Assembly: GCF_002514735.1 (NCBI RefSeq) | Contig: NZ_NBWU01000008.1 | Location: 215,401 to 279,400 of the forward strand | Reading direction: 5' to 3' | Length of the DNA: 64,000 nucleotides | From: Sediminicola luteus | GTDB lineage: Bacteria; Bacteroidota; Bacteroidia; Flavobacteriales; Flavobacteriaceae | Part shown: positions 17,945 to 28,091 of the stretch, in pieces | Layout of the letters: each line of letters opens with the position of its first letter | Position numbering within the stretch: the stretch's first letter is position 1 | Program-made: the position numbers and the translations under genes | Notes under the pieces: generated by a model | Seen by the model: only the letters and a program-made list of their open reading frames with translations | The model's database searches: none | What the model was told of the DNA's origin: nothing

Positions 17945-18971
17945 CCGATAGGTCTAATTGCAGGTTAACATGAAAGGCATCGGCCTCTTGATGAATATCC
18001 AACTGGTAACGGTCGGGATACAGAAAATCTAATCGTTCACGGGTATTGTTCAGTCCTATTCCATGGTTTTGCCCATGTTGTGCACTGCGGCCCAATAGAT
18101 TGGAACAAGAAAAGTTCAATTGGTCTCCGGCAACCGTAAATACCACCTTTATAAAGGTATTACCCATATAATCGGTACCATATTTAAAGGCATTTTCTAT
18201 AAATGAGATAAGCAGTAAAGGCCGTATTCGCTGGGTGCTGATGTCGCCATGCACATTAATGGTCACATATTCGGTATTGGCAATACGTAACAACTGAAGC
18301 TTAAAATAACTTTGTATATAAGAGATTTCATCGTCGAGTTTTACCCAATCCCTTTCCGATTGATAGAGCATATAGCGCATTAACTCCGATAGGGTCAATA
18401 CGGCCTCAGGGGCTTGGGTAGACTGTTTTCGGGTTAAAGAATAGATACTGTTCAAAGAGTTGAACAAAAAATGTGGATTTAACTGATGCCTTAACAGTTG
18501 CAATTGGGCACCGACTTTTTGGGTTTGTATATCCTTTCTTTTGAGTTCGTTTTTATGCCATTCTTGGTATAAGCGTATGGCCGTACCCAAGCCAATCTGT
18601 AACAAAACGGTCATTATAGGAAAACCTCTTAAACCAATGGGTTTTTGTACAAAAGCTCTTAGATGTTCTGGCAATTGGGCGCCCATAAAGCCCGGGAAAT
18701 GGCGAGAAATATAGATACTGGAGAGTACCAAAAGCCCGCACCCCAAAATATAGGCCCAGATTTTTTTCCGCAGCAGCAGATAGGGCACCATTAAGGCGTA
18801 ATTGATATAGAACAAACCAATATCTATAGCAAAGCGATACCAAACCATATGTGAGAACGATCTTTGTACAAAATTGAACCGGATCAGAATAATGGCACAC
18901 AAAATCATCCAGATCAATAAATGATAGTATACGGTATTGTTTTTATTGGTATGTAGCGGTATGGCAGCCAT
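17925..18971 (-). CDS. sensor histidine kinase, LytS/YehU type (second system)
   Basis: 348 residues. Four membrane segments in about residues 14-145 (IWMILCAIILIRF, LFYINYALMVPYLLL, AYILGCGLLVLSSIYI, PIMTVLLQIGLGTAI), then the histidine box QLNPHFLFNSLNSIY and a GHKL ATPase domain (FIENAFKYG, HGIGLNNTRERL). It overlaps the response-regulator gene by 20 bases. The DUF4907 gene ends 76 bases upstream, so the kinase is probably read from the same transcript as the kelch and beta-barrel genes, which may form its surface sensor. Confidence 0.92.
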   Translation of the reverse strand: MAAIPLHTNKNNTVYYHLLIWMILCAIILIRFNFVQRSFSHMVWYRFAIDIGLFYINYALMVPYLLLRKKIWAYILGCGLLVLSSIYISRHFPGFMGAQLPEHLRAFVQKPIGLRGFPIMTVLLQIGLGTAIRLYQEWHKNELKRKDIQTQKVGAQLQLLRHQLNPHFLFNSLNSIYSLTRKQSTQAPEAVLTLSELMRYMLYQSERDWVKLDDEISYIQSYFKLQLLRIANTEYVTINVHGDISTQRIRPLLLISFIENAFKYGTDYMGNTFIKVVFTVAGDQLNFSCSNLLGRSAQHGQNHGIGLNNTRERLDFLYPDRYQLDIHQEADAFHVNLQLDLSDEMYYH

Positions 18972-19047
18972 TTGGCGGTAAAAGTAATTCTACGGTTTGC
19001 TTTTTAATGCGACTCTATAATTCCCTTAACTTAGGTTTATTAAAAGA

Positions 19048-19389
19048 TTAACGTTTCGGGGCTTTTACCCCCAGAAGGGACAACTCTTCCAAGCTAACCC
19101 TAGGGTCGATCCCCAATTCAAGTTTACGAACGACCAATTGTGCGGTCTTTTTTGCCGAGCTTCGATTTGGGAATTTGTTCTTACCCGAAATTACTGGGAT
19201 GTATTCTTGTTTGATTAGCACCTTATCGTTGTGGTAAATGATATAGCCATAGCCCGATGCTTTTCGAATAACCTCATGGGTAAAGGGGGAGACAGGCCCT
19301 TGTTCTTCATGTCTGTTAAAGCCCCTAAAGACAAGTAAGATGGTCAAAAGCAGCAAACCTCCCCCCAAAAACAACTGAACATTAGTCAT
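19048..19389 (-). CDS. DUF4907 domain-containing membrane-anchored protein
   Basis: 113 residues if started at MTNVQLF (19389); ATGs at 19398 and 19407 are also in frame. One N-terminal membrane helix (about 3-20) is followed by a small soluble domain of the DUF4907 type (SGYGYIIYHNDKVLIKQEYI, FPNRSSAKKTAQLV). Function unknown. It overlaps the end of the kelch lipoprotein gene by a few bases, so the two are coupled, and a LytTR two-component pair follows. Confidence 0.8.
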   Translation of the reverse strand: MTNVQLFLGGGLLLLTILLVFRGFNRHEEQGPVSPFTHEVIRKASGYGYIIYHNDKVLIKQEYIPVISGKNKFPNRSSAKKTAQLVVRKLELGIDPRVSLEELSLLGVKAPKR

Positions 19390-20368
19390 CTTCATCATAA
19401 TCTTCAAAAGGAAATACTTCGTGTATGTCGTCTAGATACAGATTTCCGGTACGGCCCAACAGCACATAGCCTTTGTTACCGTTAGAGAACCCAATGGCGT
19501 CTTCGCGGGTGGCGCCTTCTAGGCCACTGATTTCTTCCCAAGTATCGCTGGTGGGGTTGTATTCCCAAATCGAGGTTTGGGGCCCAGAGATGTTTCCGGT
19601 GGCAACATAACCGTAGCCCCCAATACTTAGCCCTACGGCATTGGCCCGTGTTACGTTATAATCGTCTTCTTCGTCTAAATCTAGTTTTCGGGTCCAGGTT
19701 TCGGTATTCAAGTCAAATTCCCAAAAATCGACTTTATACGTACCATTACTTTCACCGGTACCCATATAGGCCTTGTTCCCGATTACGAACGATGTGGCAC
19801 CACGACGTTTGTCGCCACCAAAGCCGATGACCTCGGTCCAAGAATCGGATGCCGGATCATAACGCCAAAAATCCTTAAGGTCATTGTCTCCATCGTACCC
19901 GGTACCTACCCAACCGTATTGTTCACTGGCGAAAGAAACGGCTTCACGACGGAGGCCTCCGGCAAAATCGGCTTTTTGTACCCACATGTTTCCATTAGGG
20001 TCGTACTCCCAAAAATCGGACAGTTCAAAATCGCCATCATATCCGGTGCCCAAATAGCCCTTGGAACCAATGGCCAAACCTATGGCAGCACTTCTTGGTG
20101 TACCGGGAAAATCGGCTTTCTGAACCCAAAAATCGAGCTCCATATCGTATTCCCAAAAATCGGTACGGTAATCGTCTCCGTCATAACCGGTACCCATATA
20201 CCCCTTGGTACCTATGGTAAATCCGGCCACATTACTACGGGGAACCCCATCGAAAATAGAACGTTCTTGCCAGTTACCACGGTCGGTACTATCGTCGCTA
20301 GAGCACCCCACCACTAAGGTCAGTGCAGCTAGTATAACGCATACTTTTACGTAATACATCTTTTTCAT
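19382..20368 (-). CDS. kelch-repeat lipoprotein
   Basis: 328 residues. Signal peptide with lipobox VVGCSS, so the mature protein is lipid-anchored. The rest is six kelch-like blades that repeat a pattern such as GYMGTGYDGD...DFWEYDP...W, forming one beta-propeller. The start (ATG 20368) overlaps the stop of the upstream barrel gene in an ATGA, and its own end overlaps the DUF4907 gene. Kelch propellers bind proteins or glycans; here it may be the surface part of a sensing system with the downstream histidine kinase. Confidence 0.88.
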   Translation of the reverse strand: MKKMYYVKVCVILAALTLVVGCSSDDSTDRGNWQERSIFDGVPRSNVAGFTIGTKGYMGTGYDGDDYRTDFWEYDMELDFWVQKADFPGTPRSAAIGLAIGSKGYLGTGYDGDFELSDFWEYDPNGNMWVQKADFAGGLRREAVSFASEQYGWVGTGYDGDNDLKDFWRYDPASDSWTEVIGFGGDKRRGATSFVIGNKAYMGTGESNGTYKVDFWEFDLNTETWTRKLDLDEEDDYNVTRANAVGLSIGGYGYVATGNISGPQTSIWEYNPTSDTWEEISGLEGATREDAIGFSNGNKGYVLLGRTGNLYLDDIHEVFPFEDYDEDD

Positions 20369-21264
20369 TTTGCAGTTGTTTTTGTTTTATTAAATCGGTA
20401 TTTAAGGCCCATGGCCCAGGTGGGTCTTGGGTCTATGTTATAATCGAATACAATTTGGTTGCTGTGATCGGCCAATTGATATATGGGGTCTACCGCAAAT
20501 CCTAAGGTTAGTTGGGCTGACCAATGGGGGCCCAGAGCATAGCCTAAACCCAATGTTGTGTTTATCTGTGAGCTTAAGATCTTTTCGGCCCAGCGCCCAT
20601 TCACTTCAAATGGATCACTAATATTACTGTAGCTCCCTTGGTGTTCGGCCTTAAGTTGAATGTGGTAACGCCCTGTTCGGAAATCTATCGCAGTTTCCGG
20701 GTAGCCCAATAAAACATGCCATTGTTTCGATAACTGATGCCTGTAGGCTAAATAAGGTAGCCATTCGGGTTTTCCTGTTCTAATATCGTAATGGGTGCCA
20801 ATAACCAGCGAACTGGGCTTTGTTCCGTTTTCAGTGCTCCAGGAATACCCGATACGTAACCCTCCTCCTAGAAAGAAATCGTCGCGAACCAAGTTATGGG
20901 TCAGGGTAGCGGATAACTGGGAGATGAATTGGGTGGTAAAATGCCAATTCTTACTTATATCGAAACGAAAACTAGGTTTGTTTACCACATGATATACTTT
21001 TTTTAAGGCATCATCATTGATACCGATCTCCGGGTAAAAAGTAAAATTCGAGCTTTCTGTAATTCCTAAAGAAGTAGCTAAAAACATAGTGCTGAATCCG
21101 AGATTAAAATGGGCTTGTGCACTAAGTTCGGTTTGGGTGAAATCAGGACCGTTTTGATCACCGACCGACAAAAATCGTTCAAAGGCTACCGTATTGGTCT
21201 GGGTTTGTGCCTGAAATGGTATATGTATAATCAAGGTCATAAAAATCAGAAGTCTTCTGAGCAT
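20365..21264 (-). CDS. DUF6268-like outer membrane beta-barrel protein
   Basis: 299 residues from the ATG at 21264, which gives a clean signal peptide (MLRRLLIFMTLIIHIPFQAQ); the upstream ATG at 21309 adds 15 residues that do not fit. The mature part is rich in alternating beta strands and aromatic residues, as in small outer-membrane barrels, and looks like DUF6268 proteins. It is the first gene of the operon that continues with the kelch lipoprotein, DUF4907 protein and LytTR system. No enzyme motif is seen. Confidence 0.7.
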   Translation of the reverse strand: MLRRLLIFMTLIIHIPFQAQTQTNTVAFERFLSVGDQNGPDFTQTELSAQAHFNLGFSTMFLATSLGITESSNFTFYPEIGINDDALKKVYHVVNKPSFRFDISKNWHFTTQFISQLSATLTHNLVRDDFFLGGGLRIGYSWSTENGTKPSSLVIGTHYDIRTGKPEWLPYLAYRHQLSKQWHVLLGYPETAIDFRTGRYHIQLKAEHQGSYSNISDPFEVNGRWAEKILSSQINTTLGLGYALGPHWSAQLTLGFAVDPIYQLADHSNQIVFDYNIDPRPTWAMGLKYRFNKTKTTAK

Positions 21265-21466
21265 TTTTAAGGCGAAACTAAAAGGGTAATCCGCTGGTGA
21301 CAAATACATTATGCGAACCCGCTTATTGTCTCTGCGAACACTGCCGACAGTCGACCAAGTCGGTTCGTCGAGGTTTTTTGGGGGTAGAAAGATCTAAACT
21401 AAGTGTAGGTAGAAGTTATTTTCGATTGGAAAAGGGCCCCTTTAGTTTCGTCTGTAAAAGAAAACT

Positions 21467-22762
21467 ATGAGATGGGTTTTATTAGGGATAATGGCAGTGT
21501 TTTGCATTTTTTCCTGTACTGATATCGACCAGATCGATTTGGAGATCGGAAAAGACTTGGTGAGTAGTAATACCAAAGTATATTATATAGATACCCTGAG
21601 TGTGCGATCGAGTACTATACGCCTCGATTCTATGGCGGTAAACTCCAGCTCGCGCTTTGTGGTGGGTAATTATGAAGACCCCATTTTCGGTACATCGGTG
21701 GCCGAGACTTTTTTGCAATTAAGGTTAGAGACTTTCTCCATAGATAATGAGGCGACTTACGATTCCATTCAGTTGGTTCTTGATTACGATGGTTACTTTT
21801 ATAACGATACCTTGGCCGAACAACGGCTTCAGGTGTTTGAGGTGCTCGAAGACATCGAATTCAATGACGACGATGGATTACCGTATAACACCACTTCTTT
21901 TAAGGCCAGTTCACAAGATTTGGCAGATCATGTATACAAACCCAGACCTAAATCTGGCGATACTTTGTTTATAAATCTAGACGATGCTTTTGGAGCTCGG
22001 CTATTTGAACAGATCCAAGAAAAAGATATTACGGATAATGAAGAATTACAGCGGGCCTTTAAAGGGCTGAAAATACAGGCCGAAAGCCCAGGGCATACCT
22101 TGGTGGGTTTTGAGCAATCGAGTTTTGTAAGGTTGTATTATAGTATTGATAAAGAAACCGATGACGATGAGCGGGTTCGCGATTTTACCTTTGGTACGCC
22201 ACAGTCATTTACAGCTTTTCCTAGCGATTTTACCGGGAGTCTGTTCGAGGGGTTGAGCAGCCAAGAACAGACACTTTCGAGTCTTGAGGCCGATGGACAG
22301 AGTTTTATGCAAACAGGTAACGGCCTTTTGACCAAGATCCATGTCCCTTATTTGGAGCGCATATACGATATTCCGGGAACAGGCACCATTTTGTCGGCTA
22401 CTTTGGTGGTACCCATGTCTTCCGATGCCGACCCAGACCAGCATCCGATACGCGATTCGATACAAGCCTATTACCTAGACCAAAAGTCTGATATAGTGGG
22501 CACTTTGGGGTATGGCTCGGTACCGGTCTATGGTTTTTTAACCGAAAAAGAAGATACCGAATTCGCCAAAGATGAATATCGAATGGATATTAAACCTTTT
22601 CTCAATTACAAATTGGATGATCGGGTTTACAAAGAATTGTTTCTGGGATTGTTTCCGAGTCAATTGAACGGTGCCTTGGACCGATACATTTTAAACGATG
22701 AAAACCAAGAAAACGATAGGAAATTGAAAATTGAGCTGATTTATAGTGTTTATGATGAATAG
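21467..22762 (+). CDS. DUF4270 family lipoprotein
   Basis: 431 residues. Lipoprotein signal with the cysteine in CIFSCTD (residue 17). The body is a beta-rich DUF4270 domain (DLVSSNTKVYYIDTLSV, FVVGNYEDPIFG near the N-terminus are family features). The family is found only in Bacteroidota and its role is unknown, probably at the cell surface. The downstream barrel gene starts inside its last codons, so the two form an operon. Confidence 0.88.
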   Translation: MRWVLLGIMAVFCIFSCTDIDQIDLEIGKDLVSSNTKVYYIDTLSVRSSTIRLDSMAVNSSSRFVVGNYEDPIFGTSVAETFLQLRLETFSIDNEATYDSIQLVLDYDGYFYNDTLAEQRLQVFEVLEDIEFNDDDGLPYNTTSFKASSQDLADHVYKPRPKSGDTLFINLDDAFGARLFEQIQEKDITDNEELQRAFKGLKIQAESPGHTLVGFEQSSFVRLYYSIDKETDDDERVRDFTFGTPQSFTAFPSDFTGSLFEGLSSQEQTLSSLEADGQSFMQTGNGLLTKIHVPYLERIYDIPGTGTILSATLVVPMSSDADPDQHPIRDSIQAYYLDQKSDIVGTLGYGSVPVYGFLTEKEDTEFAKDEYRMDIKPFLNYKLDDRVYKELFLGLFPSQLNGALDRYILNDENQENDRKLKIELIYSVYDE

Positions 22763-23987
22763 ATTCTGGTTACTGATTTTAGGCGGATTTCTACTGCAAA
22801 ATGGTTGGGCCCAATCGGGACATTTGACCAATTCGCCTTATTCGTTATACGGACTAGGCCTATCTAACGATCTTAATACAGGCATAACCAACAGCATGGG
22901 CCATACCGGAATTGCCATGCCGGCCAAAGGCCAAATCAACGGGTTGAATCCGGCGGCCTTGGCGGGCATGGAGGCCAATCGGTTTTTATATGACATGGGG
23001 GTTAAATGGCAACAAGGTTCTTTGGTTGAAGGCAATGACTCCGAACCTCGTTTGGCCTTTAATTTTTCATCGATCGCATTTGCCATGCCCATTGGTCGTG
23101 GTGGTGGTTTGGCCTTTTCCATTTTGCCCTATACCAATGTAGGTTATGTAATGCGTGGGGTGCAAACACAGATTATTGGGTCTACCGATTATTTTGAAAG
23201 CACCATAACGGGTAATGGGGGGCTTAACGATTTTAATATTTCTTTTGGGCAAACCGTAACCCGACGACTAAGCTTGGGGGTCTCGGCCAAGGTGTTGTTT
23301 GGTAAGATTGAAGAAAACGAAACCGACATCATTTATGCAGGTAGTACGGTTTTGAACCTGAATGAGAAGAATTATTATAATGGCCTGGGTTTAGGGCTTG
23401 GATTGCAATACCAATTAACAGATAAACTTCGAATAGGGTCTAGTTTTGACCTTTCCACTCAATTAAATGGTTCCCAAACCTATACTGTGGTTGTGAATTC
23501 TGAAGAACCTATAGCCGATGAAAATGAGTTGGATGCCTTTGAGCTTCCCATGGAATGGGGTTTCGGATTAAGTTATCAATGGAATCCGAGACTGTTGATC
23601 AATGCCGATTATAAAATGGATTTTTGGGGAAGAACCGGCCAAAAGGATGGGGTTGGTACCTATGTAGATCGTACCTTTTTGGGCCTAGGGGTGCAGTATG
23701 GTAAAACGGATGAGCAGTTCAAGTTCAAGAACCGGATCAAATACCGATTCGGCATCAATTACGATACCGGAAATTTATCGGTTTTAGATGATCGTGTACC
23801 TAAATTTGCTATGAATATCGGTGTTGGACTCCCTTTTTCGCAAAACTCCAATAGCATGATCAATATTGGGTATTCTTACGGTCAACAGGGGGTTGTGAAC
23901 AACGGTTTAATAAAGGAAAACTATCATTTGATTACCCTTAACCTAAGTCTAGAAGGGGTATGGTTTGTTAAGACCCGAATCAATTAA
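22752..23987 (+). CDS. FadL-like outer membrane protein
   Basis: 411 residues from ATG 22752 (a second ATG follows at once at 22755; a GTG at 22746 is less likely). Signal peptide to about residue 20 (LQNGWAQ). The N-terminus SGHLTNSPYSLYGLG and the segment GLNPAALAGM resemble the hatch and strands of long-chain fatty-acid-transporter-like barrels, and the many aromatic-ended strands fit a barrel of about 14 strands. It overlaps the DUF4270 gene by 11 bases; the pair probably works together at the outer membrane. Confidence 0.75.
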   Translation: MMNRFWLLILGGFLLQNGWAQSGHLTNSPYSLYGLGLSNDLNTGITNSMGHTGIAMPAKGQINGLNPAALAGMEANRFLYDMGVKWQQGSLVEGNDSEPRLAFNFSSIAFAMPIGRGGGLAFSILPYTNVGYVMRGVQTQIIGSTDYFESTITGNGGLNDFNISFGQTVTRRLSLGVSAKVLFGKIEENETDIIYAGSTVLNLNEKNYYNGLGLGLGLQYQLTDKLRIGSSFDLSTQLNGSQTYTVVVNSEEPIADENELDAFELPMEWGFGLSYQWNPRLLINADYKMDFWGRTGQKDGVGTYVDRTFLGLGVQYGKTDEQFKFKNRIKYRFGINYDTGNLSVLDDRVPKFAMNIGVGLPFSQNSNSMINIGYSYGQQGVVNNGLIKENYHLITLNLSLEGVWFVKTRIN

Positions 23988-24002
23988 AGTAGCACGAAGC
24001 AG

Positions 24003-25118
24003 CTAAAGTTCCCAACCGAAGGAGGTCTGAATAACATAATCGCCCTTTGAGGCACCTTGGGCCGCTTGGTTATCGTAATTGTAGGTGATTCCGGTCTTGA
24101 TATAAAAATCCCAGGGTAAGTCGTATTTCATATTGAATTTAAAATCGAGACGAAGACGGCCTTTTTCGGTTAAACTGGGCGAAAGGGTGGCCGAGGTCAA
24201 TAAACTGAGGTCTTCTATGGCGTAGTGGTTAAATTCCGACCCAATAAAATATTCCATACTGCTGTTACTATCGGTAATACCATCGGAATATTCTTCACGG
24301 TTGTTCGCAATACCCGTCAGGGCCCCAAAATATTGGCGGTTGTTCTTGGTGAAAAAGTATCCGACCCCTAAACGACTGGTGGTACGTAACCGGAGTTTTT
24401 GTTCACTGTTCTTTAAAAATTCTAGGGTTCCCTGCATAAACCAGTCGGCCGGCAAAAAACGTTGTAAGCTAGTACTCGATTCTAAACGGTCTACATTTTC
24501 GGTATTGTCCTGTTCACTTTTTACCAAGCTAAAGGTACTATTGGTGCTCCATTTTTGGCCCAAATAACCGATGGCGGCATCTGCCGTTAATTGTTTTAGG
24601 TTATTGGCTTTGGTAAGGGTAAGCCCGATATCGAAGGAAGCACTCATCTTACTGAGAAAGTTCTTGCCAATGGGATCTAGGTAGATAATGTTATGTAGGT
24701 CGGTAGGGTAGGTGGTTTCACCGAAACCTATGGCCACTTCCGATTTTTTTCCGGTTTTCCCCGGATACATGATGGCATTCAAACGGCTTCCGCTGGTGAG
24801 TTCTATTATAAAGATGCGGTCGCTGTATAACTCGGCCACCTTTTTCCATTTGATCTTAAAATCACTGTCGCTATAGGCGGTCTTAAAACTCAATACCCCT
24901 TGTGCCAATTGTTTTACCTCGCCCACAAGCACTTGTTTGTTGAATAAGATGAGGGAATCGTGGTGTACCACCTTGATCTTCTTCTTTTTTTTCTTGGCCT
25001 TACGAATCTCTTTTTTAGACAGGGTTTTCATACTATCCAAGGTCACGATACTATCCGTTTGACCCAAGGCCATTAGGCATAAAAACAAGAAGAAACCAGA
25101 GAATAATTTTTGGAGCAT
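24003..25118 (-). CDS. DUF481 domain outer membrane protein
   Basis: 371 residues. Signal peptide (to about residue 20, FLCLMALGQTD), a very basic stretch KKEIRKAKKKKKKIKV near residues 35-50, and a C-terminal DUF481 barrel domain (about 155-371) with strands such as DIGLTLTKANN. It is convergent with the FadL-like gene, 15 bases apart. The basic stretch right after the signal peptide is unusual for a barrel protein. Function unknown. Confidence 0.82.
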   Translation of the reverse strand: MLQKLFSGFFLFLCLMALGQTDSIVTLDSMKTLSKKEIRKAKKKKKKIKVVHHDSLILFNKQVLVGEVKQLAQGVLSFKTAYSDSDFKIKWKKVAELYSDRIFIIELTSGSRLNAIMYPGKTGKKSEVAIGFGETTYPTDLHNIIYLDPIGKNFLSKMSASFDIGLTLTKANNLKQLTADAAIGYLGQKWSTNSTFSLVKSEQDNTENVDRLESSTSLQRFLPADWFMQGTLEFLKNSEQKLRLRTTSRLGVGYFFTKNNRQYFGALTGIANNREEYSDGITDSNSSMEYFIGSEFNHYAIEDLSLLTSATLSPSLTEKGRLRLDFKFNMKYDLPWDFYIKTGITYNYDNQAAQGASKGDYVIQTSFGWEL

Positions 25119-25249
25119 AGTTGGCAGATTCCTTTCCGGTTGACCAATTTACGGAATGTTTGTAAAATGAACCTAGGTTTAGACCTTCCATGGGAAAAAA
25201 GTAGACTGGGTATTGTTTCCTTAATTTTTGAAGAGCGGCAAAAACAAAC

Positions 25250-25302
25250 GAAAAAAGCGTGGTAGGGTATCCGTAATCATTGCAACGGACATCTACCACG
25301 CT
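25250..25302 (-). terminator. strong terminator of ppdK
   Basis: On the minus strand AGCGTGGTAG (25302-25293) pairs with CTACCACGCT (25265-25256), with further pairing TCCGT / ACGGA inside, and a T-run (25256-25251) follows. It is 33 bases after the ppdK stop. Confidence 0.85.
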
Positions 25303-25334
25303 CCATCCAATACTTAGGAGGTTTTGGGGTATTT

Positions 25335-28064
25335 TTATAAAGTCTCCTTTATTGCGGCTTGGGCAGCGGCAATTCGGGCAATAGGCACCCTAAAAGGCGA
25401 ACAACTTACATAGTTCATTTGGTTCTTATGACAGAATTCAACAGAACTGGGCTCTCCACCGTGCTCGCCACAGATACCTACTTTTAGGTCTGCCTTGGTC
25501 TTACGGCCCCTTTCGGTACCCATACTCACTAGCTGACCCACACCATCTTGGTCAATTACCTCGAACGGATCGCTGGGCAAAATGCCTTTTTCAATATAAA
25601 TCGGTAAGAACTTACTGGCATCGTCCCTAGAATAACCATAGGTCATTTGGGTAAGGTCGTTGGTACCAAAGGAGAAGAACTCGGCTTTTTCAGCGATTTT
25701 GTCGGCCATTAAGGCGGCACGTGGAATCTCGATCATAGTACCTACCGAAAAATCGATGCTGTCATTTCTTTCTTCAAAAACCTGTTGGGCCGTACTTCGG
25801 ATAATATCTTCCTGCATTTCATACTCGGCAAAGGTTCCGATCAAAGGCACCATGATCTCAGGCTTGGCGGTGATGCCTTTTTCCTTCAAATTCAGGGCGG
25901 CCTCTATAATGGCGCGGGTTTGCATTTCAGTGATTTCGGGATAGGTATTACCCAATCGACAGCCCCTATGGCCCAACATGGGGTTGAACTCCTGCAATTC
26001 GGCTACTTTGTTTTTTACGGCTGATAAAGAAATATGCAGGTCTTCGGCCAGTTCTTTTTGGGTGGCCAATTGGTGGGGCACGAATTCATGCAAAGGCGGA
26101 TCTAACAAGCGCACGGTTACAGGCAAGCCTTCCATAGCTTCAAAGATGCCCTCGAAATCGGCCCGCTGCATGGGCAATAAGTCTTCCAAAGCCATTCGCC
26201 TACCTTTAACGGTATCGGCCAAGATCATTTCGCGCATGGCCTTTATACGGTCTACCTCAAAGAACATATGTTCGGTTCGGGTAAGCCCTATACCTTGTGC
26301 CCCGAAACCACGGGCCACCTTGGCATCTTTGGGGCTATCGGCATTGGTGCGCACTTCCATTTTGGTGTATTTCTCCGATAGTTCCATAAGTTCGGCGAAT
26401 TCGCCGCTCAACTCGGGTTCTATGGTGGCCACCTTACCTTCAATAATATTACCGGTAGAACCGTTCAGGGAGATCCAATCGCCTTCATGATATTCCTTTC
26501 CGTCTACACTAAGGGTACGGGTTTTGTAGTTGATTTTTAAAGCCCCGGCACCAGATACACAACATTTACCCATACCACGGGCCACTACGGCGGCGTGAGA
26601 GGTCATACCCCCACGTGCGGTAAGAATACCTTTGGCGTGGTTCATACCCTCTACATCTTCTGGAGAGGTTTCGATACGGGTCAGAATGGAATTCTTATAT
26701 TTTTTGGCCTCATCGGCAAAGAATACCAATTGCCCGGTGGCTGCACCTGGTGAGGCGGGTAAACCTTGGGCGATAACATGGGCCCTTTTTAAGGCGTTAG
26801 GGTCAAAAATGGGGTGTAAAAGCTCATCTAATTTATTCGGGTCGAGCATGAGCAGGGCTTCTTGCTCGTTCACCATACCTTCCTTGAGCAAATCCATGGC
26901 AATTTTAACCATGGCCGCACCGGTTCGTTTACCATTTCGGGTCTGTAAGATCCAAAGTTTACCGTCTTGTATGGTAAACTCCATATCCTGCATATCGTTA
27001 TAATGCTTTTCCAAGGTATCTTGGTAACTGTACAATTCTTTGTAGATCGATGGCATCAACTCTTCCAGTGAAGGGAAATCGTTGATTCGGTCATTTTCCT
27101 CTACCTGTGCCAGTTCGGCCCATCGTTTAGAACCGATTTGGGTAATCTGCTGGGGGGTACGTACCCCGGCCACGACATCTTCACCTTGGGCATTGATCAA
27201 GTACTCGCCATTAAATAGGTTTTCCCCGGTACCGGCATCGCGGGTAAAACAAACCCCTGTTCCGGAGTTGTCGCCCATATTACCATAGACCATGGCCTGT
27301 ACGTTTACCGCGGTACCCCAATCTCCGGGGTAACCATTCATTTTTCGATAGTACACGGCGCGGTCACCGTTCCAACTATCAAAAACCGCCATAATGGAGC
27401 CCCATAGTTGCTCCCACGGGTCGGTTGGGAAAGGAAGTCCTGAACGTTTTTTAACGACATCTTTAAAGTCGTATACCAAGTCTTGAAGGTCTTGTACCGT
27501 GAATTCCGTATCCATGGTAATACCCCTTTTTTCCTTCAGGTGCTCTATAATTTCTTCAAAGGGATCGATATCTTGTTTGGTCTCGGGTTTCATACCCAAT
27601 ACTACCCCGGCATACATTTGAATGAACCTACGGTACGAATCCCAAGCGAAACGTTCGTTACGGGTACGCTTGGCCAAGCCTATTACGGCCTCATCGTTCA
27701 AACCTAGGTTTAGTACGGTATCCATCATACCTGGCATACTAACCCGGGCACCGGAACGAACCGAAAGTAATAACGGATTATCGTTGTCCCCAAATTGGGT
27801 TCCCATGGTCTTTTCTATACCCGATACCGCGGCTTCTACCTCATTTTTCAATAAGCCGACCGTGGCATCCATGCCCAAACTATTGTATTCCGTACAAACT
27901 TCGGTGGTAATCGTAAAACCTGGAGGTACGGGAATCCCTATTTTACTCATTTCAGCTAAATTGGCTCCTTTACCCCCTAGAAGGTTACGCATACGGCTAT
28001 CGCCATCGGCGGTTTTGTTCCCGAAGGTATATACACGGGCCTTATTAGAATCATTCGTCCCCAT
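25335..28064 (-). CDS. ppdK: pyruvate, phosphate dikinase
   Basis: 909 residues, the usual length. It interconverts pyruvate + ATP + phosphate with phosphoenolpyruvate + AMP + pyrophosphate. The N-terminal ATP-grasp part begins VYTFG and GGKGANLAEM; the central phosphohistidine domain has GGMTSHAAVVARGMG with the catalytic histidine at about residue 470; the C-terminal PEP/pyruvate TIM barrel ends with the active-site cysteine motif GICGEHGG. The ATG at 28064 is chosen because a -7 box (28092-28099) would overlap any earlier start. The gene stands alone and is closed by a strong terminator. Confidence 0.97.
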   Translation of the reverse strand: MGTNDSNKARVYTFGNKTADGDSRMRNLLGGKGANLAEMSKIGIPVPPGFTITTEVCTEYNSLGMDATVGLLKNEVEAAVSGIEKTMGTQFGDNDNPLLLSVRSGARVSMPGMMDTVLNLGLNDEAVIGLAKRTRNERFAWDSYRRFIQMYAGVVLGMKPETKQDIDPFEEIIEHLKEKRGITMDTEFTVQDLQDLVYDFKDVVKKRSGLPFPTDPWEQLWGSIMAVFDSWNGDRAVYYRKMNGYPGDWGTAVNVQAMVYGNMGDNSGTGVCFTRDAGTGENLFNGEYLINAQGEDVVAGVRTPQQITQIGSKRWAELAQVEENDRINDFPSLEELMPSIYKELYSYQDTLEKHYNDMQDMEFTIQDGKLWILQTRNGKRTGAAMVKIAMDLLKEGMVNEQEALLMLDPNKLDELLHPIFDPNALKRAHVIAQGLPASPGAATGQLVFFADEAKKYKNSILTRIETSPEDVEGMNHAKGILTARGGMTSHAAVVARGMGKCCVSGAGALKINYKTRTLSVDGKEYHEGDWISLNGSTGNIIEGKVATIEPELSGEFAELMELSEKYTKMEVRTNADSPKDAKVARGFGAQGIGLTRTEHMFFEVDRIKAMREMILADTVKGRRMALEDLLPMQRADFEGIFEAMEGLPVTVRLLDPPLHEFVPHQLATQKELAEDLHISLSAVKNKVAELQEFNPMLGHRGCRLGNTYPEITEMQTRAIIEAALNLKEKGITAKPEIMVPLIGTFAEYEMQEDIIRSTAQQVFEERNDSIDFSVGTMIEIPRAALMADKIAEKAEFFSFGTNDLTQMTYGYSRDDASKFLPIYIEKGILPSDPFEVIDQDGVGQLVSMGTERGRKTKADLKVGICGEHGGEPSSVEFCHKNQMNYVSCSPFRVPIARIAAAQAAIKETL

Positions 28065-28091
28065 ATTCTTGATGTTTTGATAATTAAACCC

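Noticed and set aside
25660..26490. Long open frames opposite ppdK
   Set aside because: They are antisense to a conserved enzyme and their composition follows its codons; no family features.
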